Origin: Gillisia mitskevichiae
Lineage (GTDB): Bacteria > Bacteroidota > Bacteroidia > Flavobacteriales > Flavobacteriaceae
Assembly (NCBI RefSeq): GCF_003634585.1
Contig: NZ_RBLG01000002.1
Span: 1,074,609-1,138,608 of the forward strand
Length of the DNA stretch: 64,000 nucleotides
Direction: 5' to 3'
The notes under the pieces were generated by a model. That model ran no database searches. It was given only the letters and a program-made list of their open reading frames with translations, and was not told the origin of the DNA. Every line of letters starts with the position of its first letter. Position 1 is the first letter of the stretch. Shown here piece after piece: positions 44,276-54,238 of this stretch. The position numbers were made by a program, and so were the translations under genes.

Positions 44276-45052
44276 CTATTTCGTTATTAAGATCACTAAA
44301 GACACAATAATAGAGGCGATTGAAAGATATCTTGAAGCTACACCTAAAGAACTTGCAGATTGAACTTTAGACACTTTAGGTTCAACATAAATCACATCAT
44401 TTTGCCTTAAACTATAGAATGGGGAGCTAACAACATTTCCATCTGTGAGATCTAAATGTGCTGTTACCTTCCTTCCATCCACTTCTCGCATTACAAGAAT
44501 ATTTTCTCTTTTGCCATAAATAGTTAAATCGCCAGCCATCCCAAGAGCTTGTGCTAATGAAAGGTGATCATCCTCAATAGTAAAAGTTCCCGGGCTTTTA
44601 ACTTCTCCTAAAACGCTAATCTTAAAGTTGAGAATACGCACATTTACAATTGCATCCTTTACATATTCTCTTATTCTTTCCTTTAATTTGTCTGAAAGTT
44701 CGAAAGTTGTAAGACCTTTTACTTCCATTTTTCCTATAACTGGAAAATCAATTTCTCCCTCATTAGAAACCATATAAGTTTCTAACTGTACATTTCCACT
44801 TATCCTATCTGTGGAAGCAACAGATTTTACTAAATTAAAAGGTTGTGCTGCTTCCTGTTCTGAAGCTGAGACTCTAATAGTAAGTAAATCTCCCGGCATT
44901 ATTTCTAGACTTACATTATGTTGATATGCAATATTTTCTGAAGGGTTATTGCTGTCTTGAAAATAAACCATTTGCTTCGGAGAAACACATGAGGTAAAAA
45001 AGATTAGAAAAATAAAGATTAATACGGTTTTAGTAATTTTAGAGATGTTCAT
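44276..45052 (-). CDS. Wza-like polysaccharide export lipoprotein
   Basis: This 258-aa protein has a lipoprotein signal ending in FFTSC (lipid Cys about 22), a polysaccharide export (PES) domain at about 45-125 (MPGDLLTIRVSA) and a SLBB-type domain at about 145-215 (VLGEVKSPGTFTIEDDHLSLAQAL). It forms the outer-membrane channel with the Wzc-like protein next door. A C-terminal hydrophobic stretch (about 235-258) may anchor it. The gene is 29 bp from the initiating transferase gene upstream. Confidence 0.92.
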   Translation of the reverse strand: MNISKITKTVLIFIFLIFFTSCVSPKQMVYFQDSNNPSENIAYQHNVSLEIMPGDLLTIRVSASEQEAAQPFNLVKSVASTDRISGNVQLETYMVSNEGEIDFPVIGKMEVKGLTTFELSDKLKERIREYVKDAIVNVRILNFKISVLGEVKSPGTFTIEDDHLSLAQALGMAGDLTIYGKRENILVMREVDGRKVTAHLDLTDGNVVSSPFYSLRQNDVIYVEPKVSKVQSASSLGVASRYLSIASIIVSLVILITK

Positions 45053-45081
45053 AATTTAAATATTAAATTGAGTGCTAGCTT

Positions 45082-46437
45082 TTAAAATGCTTTTTCTTCA
45101 CCGCGAAGAAGATTAGTGACGGTTAGACCTATAATTTTTAGATCTAATATTGGACACCATTTTTCCAAATAAAAAATATCATACCTGGTTCTATTAATAA
45201 TATCCGATGGCTTAGATATTTCTCCTCTATAACCTTTTATTTGAGCTAATCCCGTAATTCCGGGTTTAGCAAAATGTCTCACTAAATATTTATCTACAGA
45301 TTTAGAAAATTCTAGGGTATGCATTTGCATATGTGGACGTGGTCCCACTACACTCATCTCTCCTCTTAAAACATTAAAAAATTGAGGTAACTCATCTATA
45401 CTTGTCTTTCTTAATACTCTTCCCATCCTAGTAACTCGCACATCATTTTTCACACACATTTGTGAATTTTCATTTTTGTTAACTGCCATAGATCTAAACT
45501 TATAGCACCAAAAAACTTTCTTATTATAGCCATGTCTTAACTGCTTAAAAAATAATGATTCTTGATTCTCAATACGAGATAGTACATATAGCAAAGGGGT
45601 TAGCCAGGACAAAATAAAAACTATAATTAAAAGTGAGAAAATAACATCAAACGCTCTTTTACCATATTTTGCATAATTCCTTTCTAAAGGAGAATCTCTT
45701 AAATTCAATACTGGAACGGTATCAAAGAGTTCTACATGCATGGCTCTTGTAAAAATCCCCTTGTTATCTGGGATTAATTTTAATCTTTTTAAATTATTAT
45801 CGGCAAAAGAAATAAGTTCGGAAAGTTCCTTCTTAGTTACCTGTGAGATAGTACAATACATTTCTTCAATATCATTCTCTAAAATGTAGCCAAAACCCTC
45901 CTCTATATTTCCCAAATAATCTTTATCATTAGAAAATTTATTACTGAAATAACCTCTATATCTATATCCAAAATCGGGTTCTTGGAAAGTTTTTTGAATT
46001 GTAGATAAGTTATCATCTTTGCCAATTACAACTACATTTACAAAATTTCCACCTTCCACTCTATATAAACGTCTTAACGAAAAAAAGAACCACCGATAAA
46101 AGGTTAGAATAAAAAATAAAAAACCGAGCACAAAAAGCTGATAGCCGATTGAAAAATTAATAGATAGGATAGAGAAAAGTGCAAAATAAGAAATACAAAA
46201 CAAAAAATAATGCCTGAGAAATTTATGAAATTTGGTAATAAATCGCTCCTTCCTTTCAATAGTATAAAAATTCATCCCTACTGCAATTAAAAGCCAGGAA
46301 GCATTATATCCAAAAATAGCCAGCCCTTTAAAATAAGTTTCAGGAGTTAAAAGATATAATGTAAGATTAATGGTTACCAAATGAGCGGTAACCGAAAATG
46401 GTATAATAAGGTAGGAATATTTAATTTTTCCAGACAT
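45082..46437 (-). CDS. WcaJ/WbaP-like undecaprenyl-phosphate sugar transferase
   Basis: This 451-aa protein has four N-terminal membrane helices within residues 1-125, a CoA-binding-like cytosolic stretch, a fifth membrane helix (about 265-285), and the catalytic C-terminus. The catalytic part has KQLRHGYNKKVFWCYKFRSM, RVTRMGRVLRKTSIDELPQFFNVL and MSVVGPRPH motifs. It starts repeat-unit synthesis by moving a sugar phosphate onto the lipid carrier. A 60-aa truncated copy of its first two helices lies at 47286-47468. It is intact and in the export-gene operon. Confidence 0.93.
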   Translation of the reverse strand: MSGKIKYSYLIIPFSVTAHLVTINLTLYLLTPETYFKGLAIFGYNASWLLIAVGMNFYTIERKERFITKFHKFLRHYFLFCISYFALFSILSINFSIGYQLFVLGFLFFILTFYRWFFFSLRRLYRVEGGNFVNVVVIGKDDNLSTIQKTFQEPDFGYRYRGYFSNKFSNDKDYLGNIEEGFGYILENDIEEMYCTISQVTKKELSELISFADNNLKRLKLIPDNKGIFTRAMHVELFDTVPVLNLRDSPLERNYAKYGKRAFDVIFSLLIIVFILSWLTPLLYVLSRIENQESLFFKQLRHGYNKKVFWCYKFRSMAVNKNENSQMCVKNDVRVTRMGRVLRKTSIDELPQFFNVLRGEMSVVGPRPHMQMHTLEFSKSVDKYLVRHFAKPGITGLAQIKGYRGEISKPSDIINRTRYDIFYLEKWCPILDLKIIGLTVTNLLRGEEKAF

Positions 46438-46488
46438 CTAACCAAAATTTATGTTTTTAACTTAAAAAATAAAGGCAGAAATAATTCA

Positions 46489-47256
46489 TCAAACTGTAAT
46501 AGATCTCATGAATTGCGGGGCAATATAATGTGGTATTTTTCTAGCAATCTTAAAACTTAGTGTAAGGAAGCCGTTTAAATTAGAACAGTTTATAATTCTA
46601 AGATCTTCTCTAGATTTTTTAATTTGTAGTCTCGCAGAAGTACTAAGCCCACCCAAGCGCATTTTAACTACCCATTCATTCAAAAAGTGCTTTTTAATTT
46701 TATCATTTTGAAACCATCTAAGAGAAATCTCATAATCACTGGCAATCACAAATCCTGAATTATAATTACCAAATTTTTGAAAAACTTCATTTCTTACAAA
46801 AATGGTCGTGTGCAATGGGATCCACCCATAATTTAAATACCACTTTCTAAAAGGATTAGATGGATAAATTCTTTTCACCTTTTTCGGGTTAAACCGATCT
46901 ACGAATAATCCTTTTGCATATACAAGATCTGCCTGAGATGTGTGAAATGCATTAGCAATATTGCTAAGTGTGTTGCAATTATAAAAAACATCATCAGAAT
47001 TGAGTATACCTATCACATCTCCTGAAGCTTTACTTATACCCTTATTAAGGGCATCAAAAATTCCTTCGTCCTTCTCTGAAATATAATGATCGATTTTATC
47101 TCCATAAGCCTCAATTTTTTCTTGAGTACCATCTGTTGATGCCCCGTCAATAATAATATATTCCACATTTTCATAGGTTTGATTTATCACAGATTCTATG
47201 CATTCTGAAATTAAATCAACTCTATTATAAACTATAGTGATTATAGAGATTTTCAT
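46489..47256 (-). CDS. Family 2 glycosyltransferase
   Basis: This 255-aa protein is a GT-A fold GT2 enzyme: the VINQTYENVEYIIIDGASTDGT motif, a GILNSDDVF D-x-D motif, and an HTTIFVRNEVF acceptor-side motif. It adds one sugar of the exopolysaccharide repeat unit on the inner membrane's cytosolic face. Donor and acceptor cannot be read from sequence. It lies between the truncated WcaJ fragment and wcaJ-like gene. Confidence 0.88.
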   Translation of the reverse strand: MKISIITIVYNRVDLISECIESVINQTYENVEYIIIDGASTDGTQEKIEAYGDKIDHYISEKDEGIFDALNKGISKASGDVIGILNSDDVFYNCNTLSNIANAFHTSQADLVYAKGLFVDRFNPKKVKRIYPSNPFRKWYLNYGWIPLHTTIFVRNEVFQKFGNYNSGFVIASDYEISLRWFQNDKIKKHFLNEWVVKMRLGGLSTSARLQIKKSREDLRIINCSNLNGFLTLSFKIARKIPHYIAPQFMRSITV

Positions 47257-47285
47257 ATAATGAATAATTAGTTACGAAGAATTTT

Positions 47286-47468
47286 TTAGCTTCTAGATTG
47301 ATTGTAACTATGATTCCAAATTAGGAACACAATTAAAAACCAAGCAATATTATAACTGACTAGAATAAAATAGTTGATTGTTGGAAAGGGCATTAATAAG
47401 AATATTATATCGATAAATCCCAAATGGACCATTGCCATGAATGAGATAAAAGTAGCTGACTTTCTCAT
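47286..47468 (-). pseudogene. Truncated WcaJ/WbaP-like N-terminal membrane segment
   Basis: A 60-aa frame with two membrane helices. HL-(x)-FIDIIFLLMPFP...YNIAWFLIVFLIW aligns, gap-free over about 40 residues, with the first helices of the initiating transferase at 45082-46437 (HLVTINLTLYLLTPE...YNASWLLIAVGM). It ends at a stop before the third helix and no catalytic part follows, since a GT2 gene begins 30 bp later. It looks like the stump of a duplicated initiating-transferase gene, though it could still be translated as a small membrane protein. Confidence 0.6.
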
Positions 47469-47734
47469 ATTTTTACTGTTTTTAAATATTTTAAATCTGA
47501 GTAAAAAAGGTAGATTCCTCGATTATAACTAATCTAGTTATCTACGCTTCAATAAATATGTAGGGATACAGCGGGGAGAATTCTTAATAAAATTGTAGAG
47601 TATAAAATTAAATAAGATCTTTTTCTAACAAGAAGTTAGAACTCGATCAATTACTATTAAAATAGTAGGGTGGTTTTCTAGTAGTACTTAAATTTAATAT
47701 TTAATTAACCAAAAACCAATTACTATAATTGTTT

Positions 47735-48334
47735 TTATAAAGATGTGGCATTTTTAACAATTTGCCCATTGTAAACTTCCGTCATATTTCGATTTTTCAC
47801 ATATGTGGCAGGATTTCCTCTTACCACAGTCCATGAATCTACTCTACCAAAAACAGCAGATCTGGCAGCAACTACTGCTCCTTGTTCTATAAAAGATCCT
47901 GGACCAATAAAAGCATCAGCAGCAATCCAAACTTGATCCATAACTTGGATAGGTTTTTTAATTAAGGGAAAATTAAAGATCTTATAGTCATGCGAAGATG
48001 CACATAAATACGTTTTTTGAGAGATAACCGTTTGATTACCTATAGTTATCTTTCCTTGATTATAGCAATCTACCTTGGGTCCAATTATAGAATTTTCTCC
48101 GATTTCCAGATTCCAAGGCGCCCAGATTTTAACACTCGCATAAATATGGGAATTTTTACCAATCTTTGCTCCAAACAGTCTTAAAACAAAAGCTCTGTAA
48201 TCTTTAAAATATCCAAGATTAAATGGTCGGAAAAATATATAATATGCTAAATTCCACGTTAATCTCTTTAATTTATTAGAGAAACTAAAACTAGAATTAT
48301 AAGCTGTTAAATTAATTAATAACTGTTCTTTCAT
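47735..48334 (-). CDS. WcaF-like hexapeptide acetyltransferase (exopolysaccharide)
   Basis: This 199-aa protein has a left-handed beta-helix of hexapeptide repeats at about 55-180 (IGKNSHIYASVKI, IGENSIIGPKVDC, GKITIGNQTVISQKTYLCAS), with an N-terminal helical region. The FFRPFNLGYFKDYRAFVLRLFGAKIG start is like putative colanic-acid acetyltransferases. It acetylates a sugar of the polymer. It overlaps the upstream GT4 gene by 23 bases. It is complete. Confidence 0.88.
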   Translation of the reverse strand: MKEQLLINLTAYNSSFSFSNKLKRLTWNLAYYIFFRPFNLGYFKDYRAFVLRLFGAKIGKNSHIYASVKIWAPWNLEIGENSIIGPKVDCYNQGKITIGNQTVISQKTYLCASSHDYKIFNFPLIKKPIQVMDQVWIAADAFIGPGSFIEQGAVVAARSAVFGRVDSWTVVRGNPATYVKNRNMTEVYNGQIVKNATSL

Positions 48335-49508
48335 AATTATAATTGTTTTTAAAAGCTTCTATCATTTTATAAGATGCATGTTCTATTTCAAAATTAGATT
48401 GATAAATTTTATAAGAATTTTCTCCATATTTTAATTTTTTATCCGAAGAAAAATTCAACCATTTTTGCAACATATTTTTAACCCCCGATACTGTATCATC
48501 ACAGATTAATCCTCCATTCCCCTCATCTATTTCTCTCCAAATATTAACTTTATTGGTTATTAATACTGGTTTCTTACAGCCCATAGCTTCTACTAAAGCA
48601 ATCCCAAAATTTTCTTGATGACTTGGTAATATAAAGGCATTACAACCATAAAAAGCTCCCCACTTGGAATTTCCCTCTAACATCCCAGGGAAATATATTT
48701 TCTTTCCCTCCGCCAATTTCCTCAAATATTTACCATACGCAGTTTCCATACCTGGACCTGCAATTACTAATGAGGGTAAGTGAGGGTTTTCTTGTTCCAA
48801 TTGTGTATAAGCATTAATAAGCATATCAACTCCCTTTTTAGGGTGAATCCGACTTAAAAACAGCCAGTAATTCTTGTGATCTAAACCAGAACAGGAATCT
48901 AGAAAATCTGCGCTATGTATATGCTTAAAATATGGAGGAGGCTGAATTCCATATCCAACATTTAATTCTAATCTCGGGTTATACGGACTAAAAGTTTGTC
49001 TTGCCAGTAACAACTCTTCTTCACACGTAAATAAAACTCCGGAAGTTTTATTAAGGACATTACCTTCAACCAATTTCCAGAAAATCCAATTTCTTATCGC
49101 TTTTAATCGTCTACTTTTTGCTCTTTGAAAATAAGGATCTAGCATACCATGTGGCATAACATATATTGAAGGTGCTTTTCGAGATTTGCGCTTTAATTCT
49201 CGCCATATTTTATAAGTGGTATAGCTGTGATATTGCCATAAACCATGAATAATTATTAAATCAAATCTTTCTAAATTATTTTTTAACCAATCCTTAAGAC
49301 CGGAGCAATAACTATAAGGCCCATTAGAAGGTCCAATAGCATTTATTATAAAATTATCTTGCTTGAGAAATGCCGATGCAGGATCATCCAGAGTCAATAC
49401 TTCATTTATAACACCTAATTTCTCTTGTGCGGGAATACTATTTCTAATTCCTTGACATGGACCTCCCTGTTTTGGATCCATAGATGGTATTACTCTTAAT
49501 ATCTTCAT
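48312..49508 (-). CDS. Family 4 glycosyltransferase
   Basis: This 398-aa GT-B protein has the N-terminal Rossmann half and the C-terminal nucleotide-binding half (LFLSRIHPKKGVDMLINAY, then FILPSHQENFGIALVEAMGCKKPVL with the E-x7-E motif). It is a retaining transferase that adds one sugar to the repeat unit. It overlaps the acetyltransferase gene by 23 bases and lies 2 bases downstream of another GT4, in one transcript. Confidence 0.9.
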   Translation of the reverse strand: MKILRVIPSMDPKQGGPCQGIRNSIPAQEKLGVINEVLTLDDPASAFLKQDNFIINAIGPSNGPYSYCSGLKDWLKNNLERFDLIIIHGLWQYHSYTTYKIWRELKRKSRKAPSIYVMPHGMLDPYFQRAKSRRLKAIRNWIFWKLVEGNVLNKTSGVLFTCEEELLLARQTFSPYNPRLELNVGYGIQPPPYFKHIHSADFLDSCSGLDHKNYWLFLSRIHPKKGVDMLINAYTQLEQENPHLPSLVIAGPGMETAYGKYLRKLAEGKKIYFPGMLEGNSKWGAFYGCNAFILPSHQENFGIALVEAMGCKKPVLITNKVNIWREIDEGNGGLICDDTVSGVKNMLQKWLNFSSDKKLKYGENSYKIYQSNFEIEHASYKMIEAFKNNYNYERTVIN

Positions 49509-49510
49509 AA

Positions 49511-50677
49511 TTAATAACTTTCGTAAACCTTGAGATACGCCTGCTCTATTTGAGATATTGAACTAGATGTTTTAAAACGAAGAGAATTTTCTAAACCTCT
49601 TTTCACCAACAATTCTCTTTCCTTGCTGGATAAGCTTAGCAAATTTTCCAAAACATCTGCACATACTTCCTCCCAACTCTTATCTTCTGTACTTTTTATA
49701 AACTGTCTTGGTATATAAAAGCAACTATCTGCTCCTACTTCAGTCATAGGCGTTTTATTAGTGGTAATTACTGGACACCCACTAGCCATTGCTTCTGCAA
49801 TAGGCCAACCAAAACCTTCATCCAATGATGGGAAAATTAATACTGATGCACCTTGATAAGCCGTTTGCAATTCATAATCAGAAATATTATTCAAAAAATA
49901 TATATCATTTTTAAAAGAACTATTCGCTCGAAGTTGAAGTAGTTTTTCTGTGGGAGGAGCTCCAACCATTAATAAAGGAAGCTTTTTATTTGAAATCTCT
50001 CTCCAGGCAGAATAAATCTTAATAGTGCCTATCCTATTTTTATAAAATTGATTTCCACCCACATGAAGAATATAACCTTCCTCCAAATTATAGTTAAAAT
50101 TATCCCCTAATAATTTCCTAGCTATTGCACTATCTTTCGGCTTAAAATCTTGATTCAATCCATTATATATAACTTCAGAAAATTTAGGCTTACTATTTAA
50201 AAACCGATGAAGATCAGACCTTGTATTATGGGATATAGAAATAAAATTCTCTGCTTTTCTGTAACCCGATCTTATAATTTTTTGATATAATCTTCCAGTT
50301 AATTTTATTTTATTTTCTGGTAATTCTCCAATTGCCGAACGTTGAGCCATAAAATCATGACAGTGCACTATATGTGGTCGGCCGGAGATTAAAGGAATCC
50401 ATGGACCTAGAGCATGATCTGTGAAAACAAATAAGGTATTAGATGGGTATTTTTTTAATTTCCATTTTAATATAATAGGAAATACTAAGAATTGATCTAC
50501 ATATCCAAGCCATTTTTTTACTGTTCCATTAGATATTAATCCTGAAAAATAACCTCTAGCTGTCCATAATTCCACGGTATGAGATCTAGCTATCATTCCA
50601 TCTTTAATCATCTTAGCATACCTAGGCATACTTTGAGATAGTTTAAAATTAGGATGTGTAAAAAGTACCAAATGCAT
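49511..50677 (-). CDS. Family 4 glycosyltransferase
   Basis: This 388-aa GT-B protein has FPSLDEGFGWPIAEAMASGCPVITTN, the GT4 E-x7-E type donor motif, at about 283-308. The N-terminal half carries HCHDFMAQRSAIGE. It acts on the cytosolic face of the inner membrane. It lies between another GT4 gene (2-base gap) and the Wzy-like polymerase (4-base gap). Sugar specificity is unknown. Confidence 0.9.
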   Translation of the reverse strand: MHLVLFTHPNFKLSQSMPRYAKMIKDGMIARSHTVELWTARGYFSGLISNGTVKKWLGYVDQFLVFPIILKWKLKKYPSNTLFVFTDHALGPWIPLISGRPHIVHCHDFMAQRSAIGELPENKIKLTGRLYQKIIRSGYRKAENFISISHNTRSDLHRFLNSKPKFSEVIYNGLNQDFKPKDSAIARKLLGDNFNYNLEEGYILHVGGNQFYKNRIGTIKIYSAWREISNKKLPLLMVGAPPTEKLLQLRANSSFKNDIYFLNNISDYELQTAYQGASVLIFPSLDEGFGWPIAEAMASGCPVITTNKTPMTEVGADSCFYIPRQFIKSTEDKSWEEVCADVLENLLSLSSKERELLVKRGLENSLRFKTSSSISQIEQAYLKVYESY

Positions 50678-50681
50678 CAGT

Positions 50682-51956
50682 TCATTCTTTTTCCCTAAGT
50701 GAAGATAAAATCAAGCCTCCAGTTAAAACACTAAAACCCAAGGCTGTTGGCTGCGACCATTGTCCCTGCATAATAATTATCGCTCCAAAGCTTAATAACA
50801 TCCAGGGTAAAACATTATTATAATTAAGAGCGTTCCAAGTCTTGTTAAAGAATTCAAAAACTAATGTCATCCTAATTAGAATGAAAAAAATACCTAATAT
50901 AAAACCCATTTCTCCAACTATCCTTCCCCATTCCCCCTCTGGCAAAAGATATACGCTGGCATTTCCTGTTAGTAATTTAGAGGCTACTTTGCTTCCAATA
51001 CCTAAACCTAAACCCGCATAAGAATTTTCGGGATCTATTACAGCAGAATACATTCCACCTAAAAATCTATCTATCACAGTACCTTGAACACCGCCTTCTG
51101 CTTCGTTTGCAGTTACCATTCGCTCTGTAAAAACTCTTTTACCAGTTTGAAAGAAATTAAAATTACTTAATACGATAAATACGGTAAGTAAAACTAAAGC
51201 TAGTCCTACAAATCGCTTTATTGCCTGTGGTTTTTTACCGGAAATGGCTATCATAAATGCTAAAGACAAAATAGTTTCAAAAAATATAGTCCTACTTATA
51301 CTTAATGGAATCGCAATTAATAATGCTAAACTCGCCGTAATTAATAAAACCTTCGATATTTGTGTTTCCATTAACCAGAAATAAAAGATGTAAGCTGCGG
51401 AAAGCCCATAAAATAACGATAAACCGTTCGTAAATGAAAAGGTTCCTGGCACTCTAAAAAAACCACTCACTTCTCCAAACCCAGAACCGGACATTCCACC
51501 AACACCTTGATTTATCCATGCACTTTGCGGACTATAGAATTGAATTGTTACTAAAATGGTCATCCCAATGCTTATCCAGAGGACTTTTTTCCCTAGGTTT
51601 AGAACATCTTCCTTATTAAAAACATTCCCTATCACAAAAATTACCGGGAAATGGATTAGTCCAATACGTAATCCGTAGATAGCTACAGGAATGTTTCCAT
51701 GCCCAATAAAGAGGGTAATAATAAATGATAAAATAGTTATGCCAATTACAAAGCTCACATAGGCGTTGAATTTCCAAAGATTATTTCTTAAAGCAAGAAA
51801 TAGTATGTAAATAGCGAGCGGATCTCTTATAATTAGTAATGGTTCAGATAAACCTGGTAAAACCCATTTCCTTAAAGCGCCTTCAAAAATGAGAAGATAG
51901 AAGTAAAGCCAAATGTACTTTTTCAGAATATTATTATCATTAAAATTCATCGTCAT
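50682..51956 (-). CDS. Wzy-like O-antigen/exopolysaccharide polymerase
   Basis: This 424-aa integral membrane protein has about 10-12 predicted helices and a larger periplasmic loop around 280-340 (AEGGVQGTVIDRFLGG, AGLGLGIGSK). That loop and a conserved Arg/Gly-rich turn match the O-antigen ligase/Wzy superfamily. It polymerises repeat units at the periplasmic side. The start overlaps the upstream GT4 stop by 4 bases. It is the only multi-helix transporter-like protein here; no Wzx flippase is found. Confidence 0.85.
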   Translation of the reverse strand: MTMNFNDNNILKKYIWLYFYLLIFEGALRKWVLPGLSEPLLIIRDPLAIYILFLALRNNLWKFNAYVSFVIGITILSFIITLFIGHGNIPVAIYGLRIGLIHFPVIFVIGNVFNKEDVLNLGKKVLWISIGMTILVTIQFYSPQSAWINQGVGGMSGSGFGEVSGFFRVPGTFSFTNGLSLFYGLSAAYIFYFWLMETQISKVLLITASLALLIAIPLSISRTIFFETILSLAFMIAISGKKPQAIKRFVGLALVLLTVFIVLSNFNFFQTGKRVFTERMVTANEAEGGVQGTVIDRFLGGMYSAVIDPENSYAGLGLGIGSKVASKLLTGNASVYLLPEGEWGRIVGEMGFILGIFFILIRMTLVFEFFNKTWNALNYNNVLPWMLLSFGAIIIMQGQWSQPTALGFSVLTGGLILSSLREKE

Positions 51957-53200
51957 ACTCTTTCTTTTTCAAGAATATTCTTAATAGTTATACTTAACAA
52001 ATTAGAGTATACAGACCACGGGCGTTGGCTAGCTGTTATTCTTGCTTCATTCCCAACACTACTTAAAATTCCAGGTTTTATAAGGATTTGTTCTAATTTT
52101 GTTTCTAAGTCTTGAAGACATCCAGCTTTTACCAACCATCCATTTTCACCATTTTTTATAAAATCGGGACCGCAAGTTCTTTCAGTTGTTATTACAGGAG
52201 TTCCTTGAGACATCGCTTCTGTAATCACCATTCCAAATCCTTCAAAAAGAGAGGGGAAAACTAATAAGTCCATAGACTGCATAAGTTTTAATATACTAGT
52301 GTGGTCCATAGAAGGGATCCAGGTGTGCTTCCTTAAATTACTATTTAAAATGCCACAAGTGTCTGTTGCTTTTTTTCCAACAATCGTTAATTCAAATTGA
52401 CCTCTAAATTTATCTATTGCTTCAAATAAATATGAAATTCCTTTGCGCTGTGATAAACCTCCAACAAATAGCACTTTAATGGGTCTATTATAATTTTTTA
52501 AATATGTACGTTTATTATTAACATCTGGAAACCCATAAGGTATAACATGCACTGGCGCTAACTTTCCAGGAAATAATTTAAGAGAATTAGCTGTAAAACT
52601 ACTTGCAACGAAAATTTGATCTGCTAGTTTTAATTCCTCGTCTTTTCTAGATAATTTACGTGGCGAATCTCGAAAGTTAATAAGAGTCTCTGCCCATTCT
52701 GGATTTCGTTCTCGTTCAACATTCAAATATTCCCGCATTGCCCTCCAATGCCCGATTGGTAAATCGTAAAAGCAACTTATTCCAGTAGATTTAGCCTTCT
52801 CAAAAATCTGTAAAGCTCCATCCTCGTAGGCATAAACTCCATTAGCTGACTGAATTCTTTTTGATACATACTTATCTAAATCTCGGTAAATTTTATCTAC
52901 AGAAAACATTCCAGATTCGTGAGTTGTAAATTTCTTATAACCTGTTTTTTCTGAAGCAAGTCTTAAAATTTCCTTTATATAGTGAGATTGAGTAAAAGGC
53001 TTAAGATTTGTTCTATAAATTCGCTTTCTTAAATCTTTAAACATTCCAATAGTCGTTAAAGGATATATTGCACTAGTTTCAAACAGAGCTATACAAGTAT
53101 AAAACTTAAATAAAAGTTCGTTTTCTAAAAACCCATCTGCCAATGCTCTTACATTAGCATTACCTGTTGGATGAGAAAATATCAGGTTAGTTTTGTTCAT
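51953..53200 (-). CDS. Family 4 glycosyltransferase
   Basis: A GT-B protein of about 415 aa with LLVFPSLFEGFGMVITEAM and QGTPVITTERTCGPDFI, the GT4 nucleotide-sugar site, in its C-terminal half and KVLFVGGLSQRKGISYLFEA as the domain link. I start it at 53200 (MNKTNLIFSHPTGN). The longer frame from 53248 adds an unlikely 16-residue start and overlaps the upstream gene by 62 bases. The chosen start overlaps by only 14 bases. Confidence 0.88.
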   Translation of the reverse strand: MNKTNLIFSHPTGNANVRALADGFLENELLFKFYTCIALFETSAIYPLTTIGMFKDLRKRIYRTNLKPFTQSHYIKEILRLASEKTGYKKFTTHESGMFSVDKIYRDLDKYVSKRIQSANGVYAYEDGALQIFEKAKSTGISCFYDLPIGHWRAMREYLNVERERNPEWAETLINFRDSPRKLSRKDEELKLADQIFVASSFTANSLKLFPGKLAPVHVIPYGFPDVNNKRTYLKNYNRPIKVLFVGGLSQRKGISYLFEAIDKFRGQFELTIVGKKATDTCGILNSNLRKHTWIPSMDHTSILKLMQSMDLLVFPSLFEGFGMVITEAMSQGTPVITTERTCGPDFIKNGENGWLVKAGCLQDLETKLEQILIKPGILSSVGNEARITASQRPWSVYSNLLSITIKNILEKERV

Positions 53201-54230
53201 GTAAATGATATAATTTTGTGATCGCTTTGAAATACTTACTACAAACAATTTCTGAAGTATGATTACTTAAATGTTTTGAGAGCTTATTTCTGATTTCCAT
53301 TTCAAATTGAGGGTTTTGTATCAGGTTCGTTACTTCTATATAAAGAGATGAAATATCATTGCGTTTAAATATTATTCCAGCATTTCCAACGGCCTCCGGA
53401 AGACCGCCACCATCTGCAACTATTGGAATACAGCCACATGCCATTCCCTCTAATGCGACTAACCCAAAAGGTTCCTTCCATCGTGAGGGAACTAATATAT
53501 ACTTATGTTCATTTAAGGTTTTAACTAGATCATTTCCAGTTAATGGACCTGTAAATTCTATAAAATCTTCAATTTTATATTCCTCAATTATTTTCTTTAG
53601 CCGAGTATCCATTGGGCCTTCTCCTACGATAGTGAGGGAATAGGGTGTAGAGCTCGCACTACTATTTAAATCTTCATTTAACAACTTTAAAAGCATAAGT
53701 GCTAGATCCACCCCTTTATCTGATACCAAACGACCTAGAAAAACGAAATCCTTTGTTTTTTCAACTTCAGGAAGCCTCTTAAATAAGTTATTATCGTATG
53801 AGTTTTTAATTACCTCTGCTGAAGGAAAAACGATTTCTCTTAATTTGTTACTTACGGCAATTACATGGTTTGCTTTTTTAAGCCATAGTTCTTTCAGTTT
53901 CACAGATTTTAATTGTGAATTTGAACCAGTTAACCAAGTATGTAGAACTACAAAATGTTGTTTTGAAAAGAATATTACTGGCCAAGATAATTTTAAACAA
54001 GGATTATTTTCAAATATGATATCCGCCCAAAGAAATTCCTTTAAAAGAGTATATATTCCAGGATTGCGAATTACATGAAATGGAAATTCATTAATAGCAT
54101 TATCAACTGTCCAAGTAATTAGATGGACCTCGGCCCCATAATCTGTAAAATAGGTTGAAAGGATTTCAGAAGTTCTTTCAATACCACCCAACTTTGGAAA
54201 AAAACTATGAGTAAGAAACAGAATTTTCAT
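53187..54230 (-). CDS. Family 4 glycosyltransferase
   Basis: This 347-aa GT-B protein begins MKILFLTHSFFPKLGGIERT, a classic GT4 start with the Gly-rich acceptor loop. The C-terminal half has DFVFLGRLVSDKGVDLALML and ILVPSRWKEPFGLVALEGM with the donor-binding Glu pair. It lies in the run of GT genes and its 3' end overlaps the next gene. Its sugar is unknown. Confidence 0.9.
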   Translation of the reverse strand: MKILFLTHSFFPKLGGIERTSEILSTYFTDYGAEVHLITWTVDNAINEFPFHVIRNPGIYTLLKEFLWADIIFENNPCLKLSWPVIFFSKQHFVVLHTWLTGSNSQLKSVKLKELWLKKANHVIAVSNKLREIVFPSAEVIKNSYDNNLFKRLPEVEKTKDFVFLGRLVSDKGVDLALMLLKLLNEDLNSSASSTPYSLTIVGEGPMDTRLKKIIEEYKIEDFIEFTGPLTGNDLVKTLNEHKYILVPSRWKEPFGLVALEGMACGCIPIVADGGGLPEAVGNAGIIFKRNDISSLYIEVTNLIQNPQFEMEIRNKLSKHLSNHTSEIVCSKYFKAITKLYHLHEQN

Positions 54231-54238
54231 TATCTAGA

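Noticed and set aside
53200..53248. N-terminal extension of the GT4 gene
   Set aside because: The extra 16 residues are not GT-like and would overlap the neighbouring GT4 by 62 bases; the internal Met at 53200 fits better.
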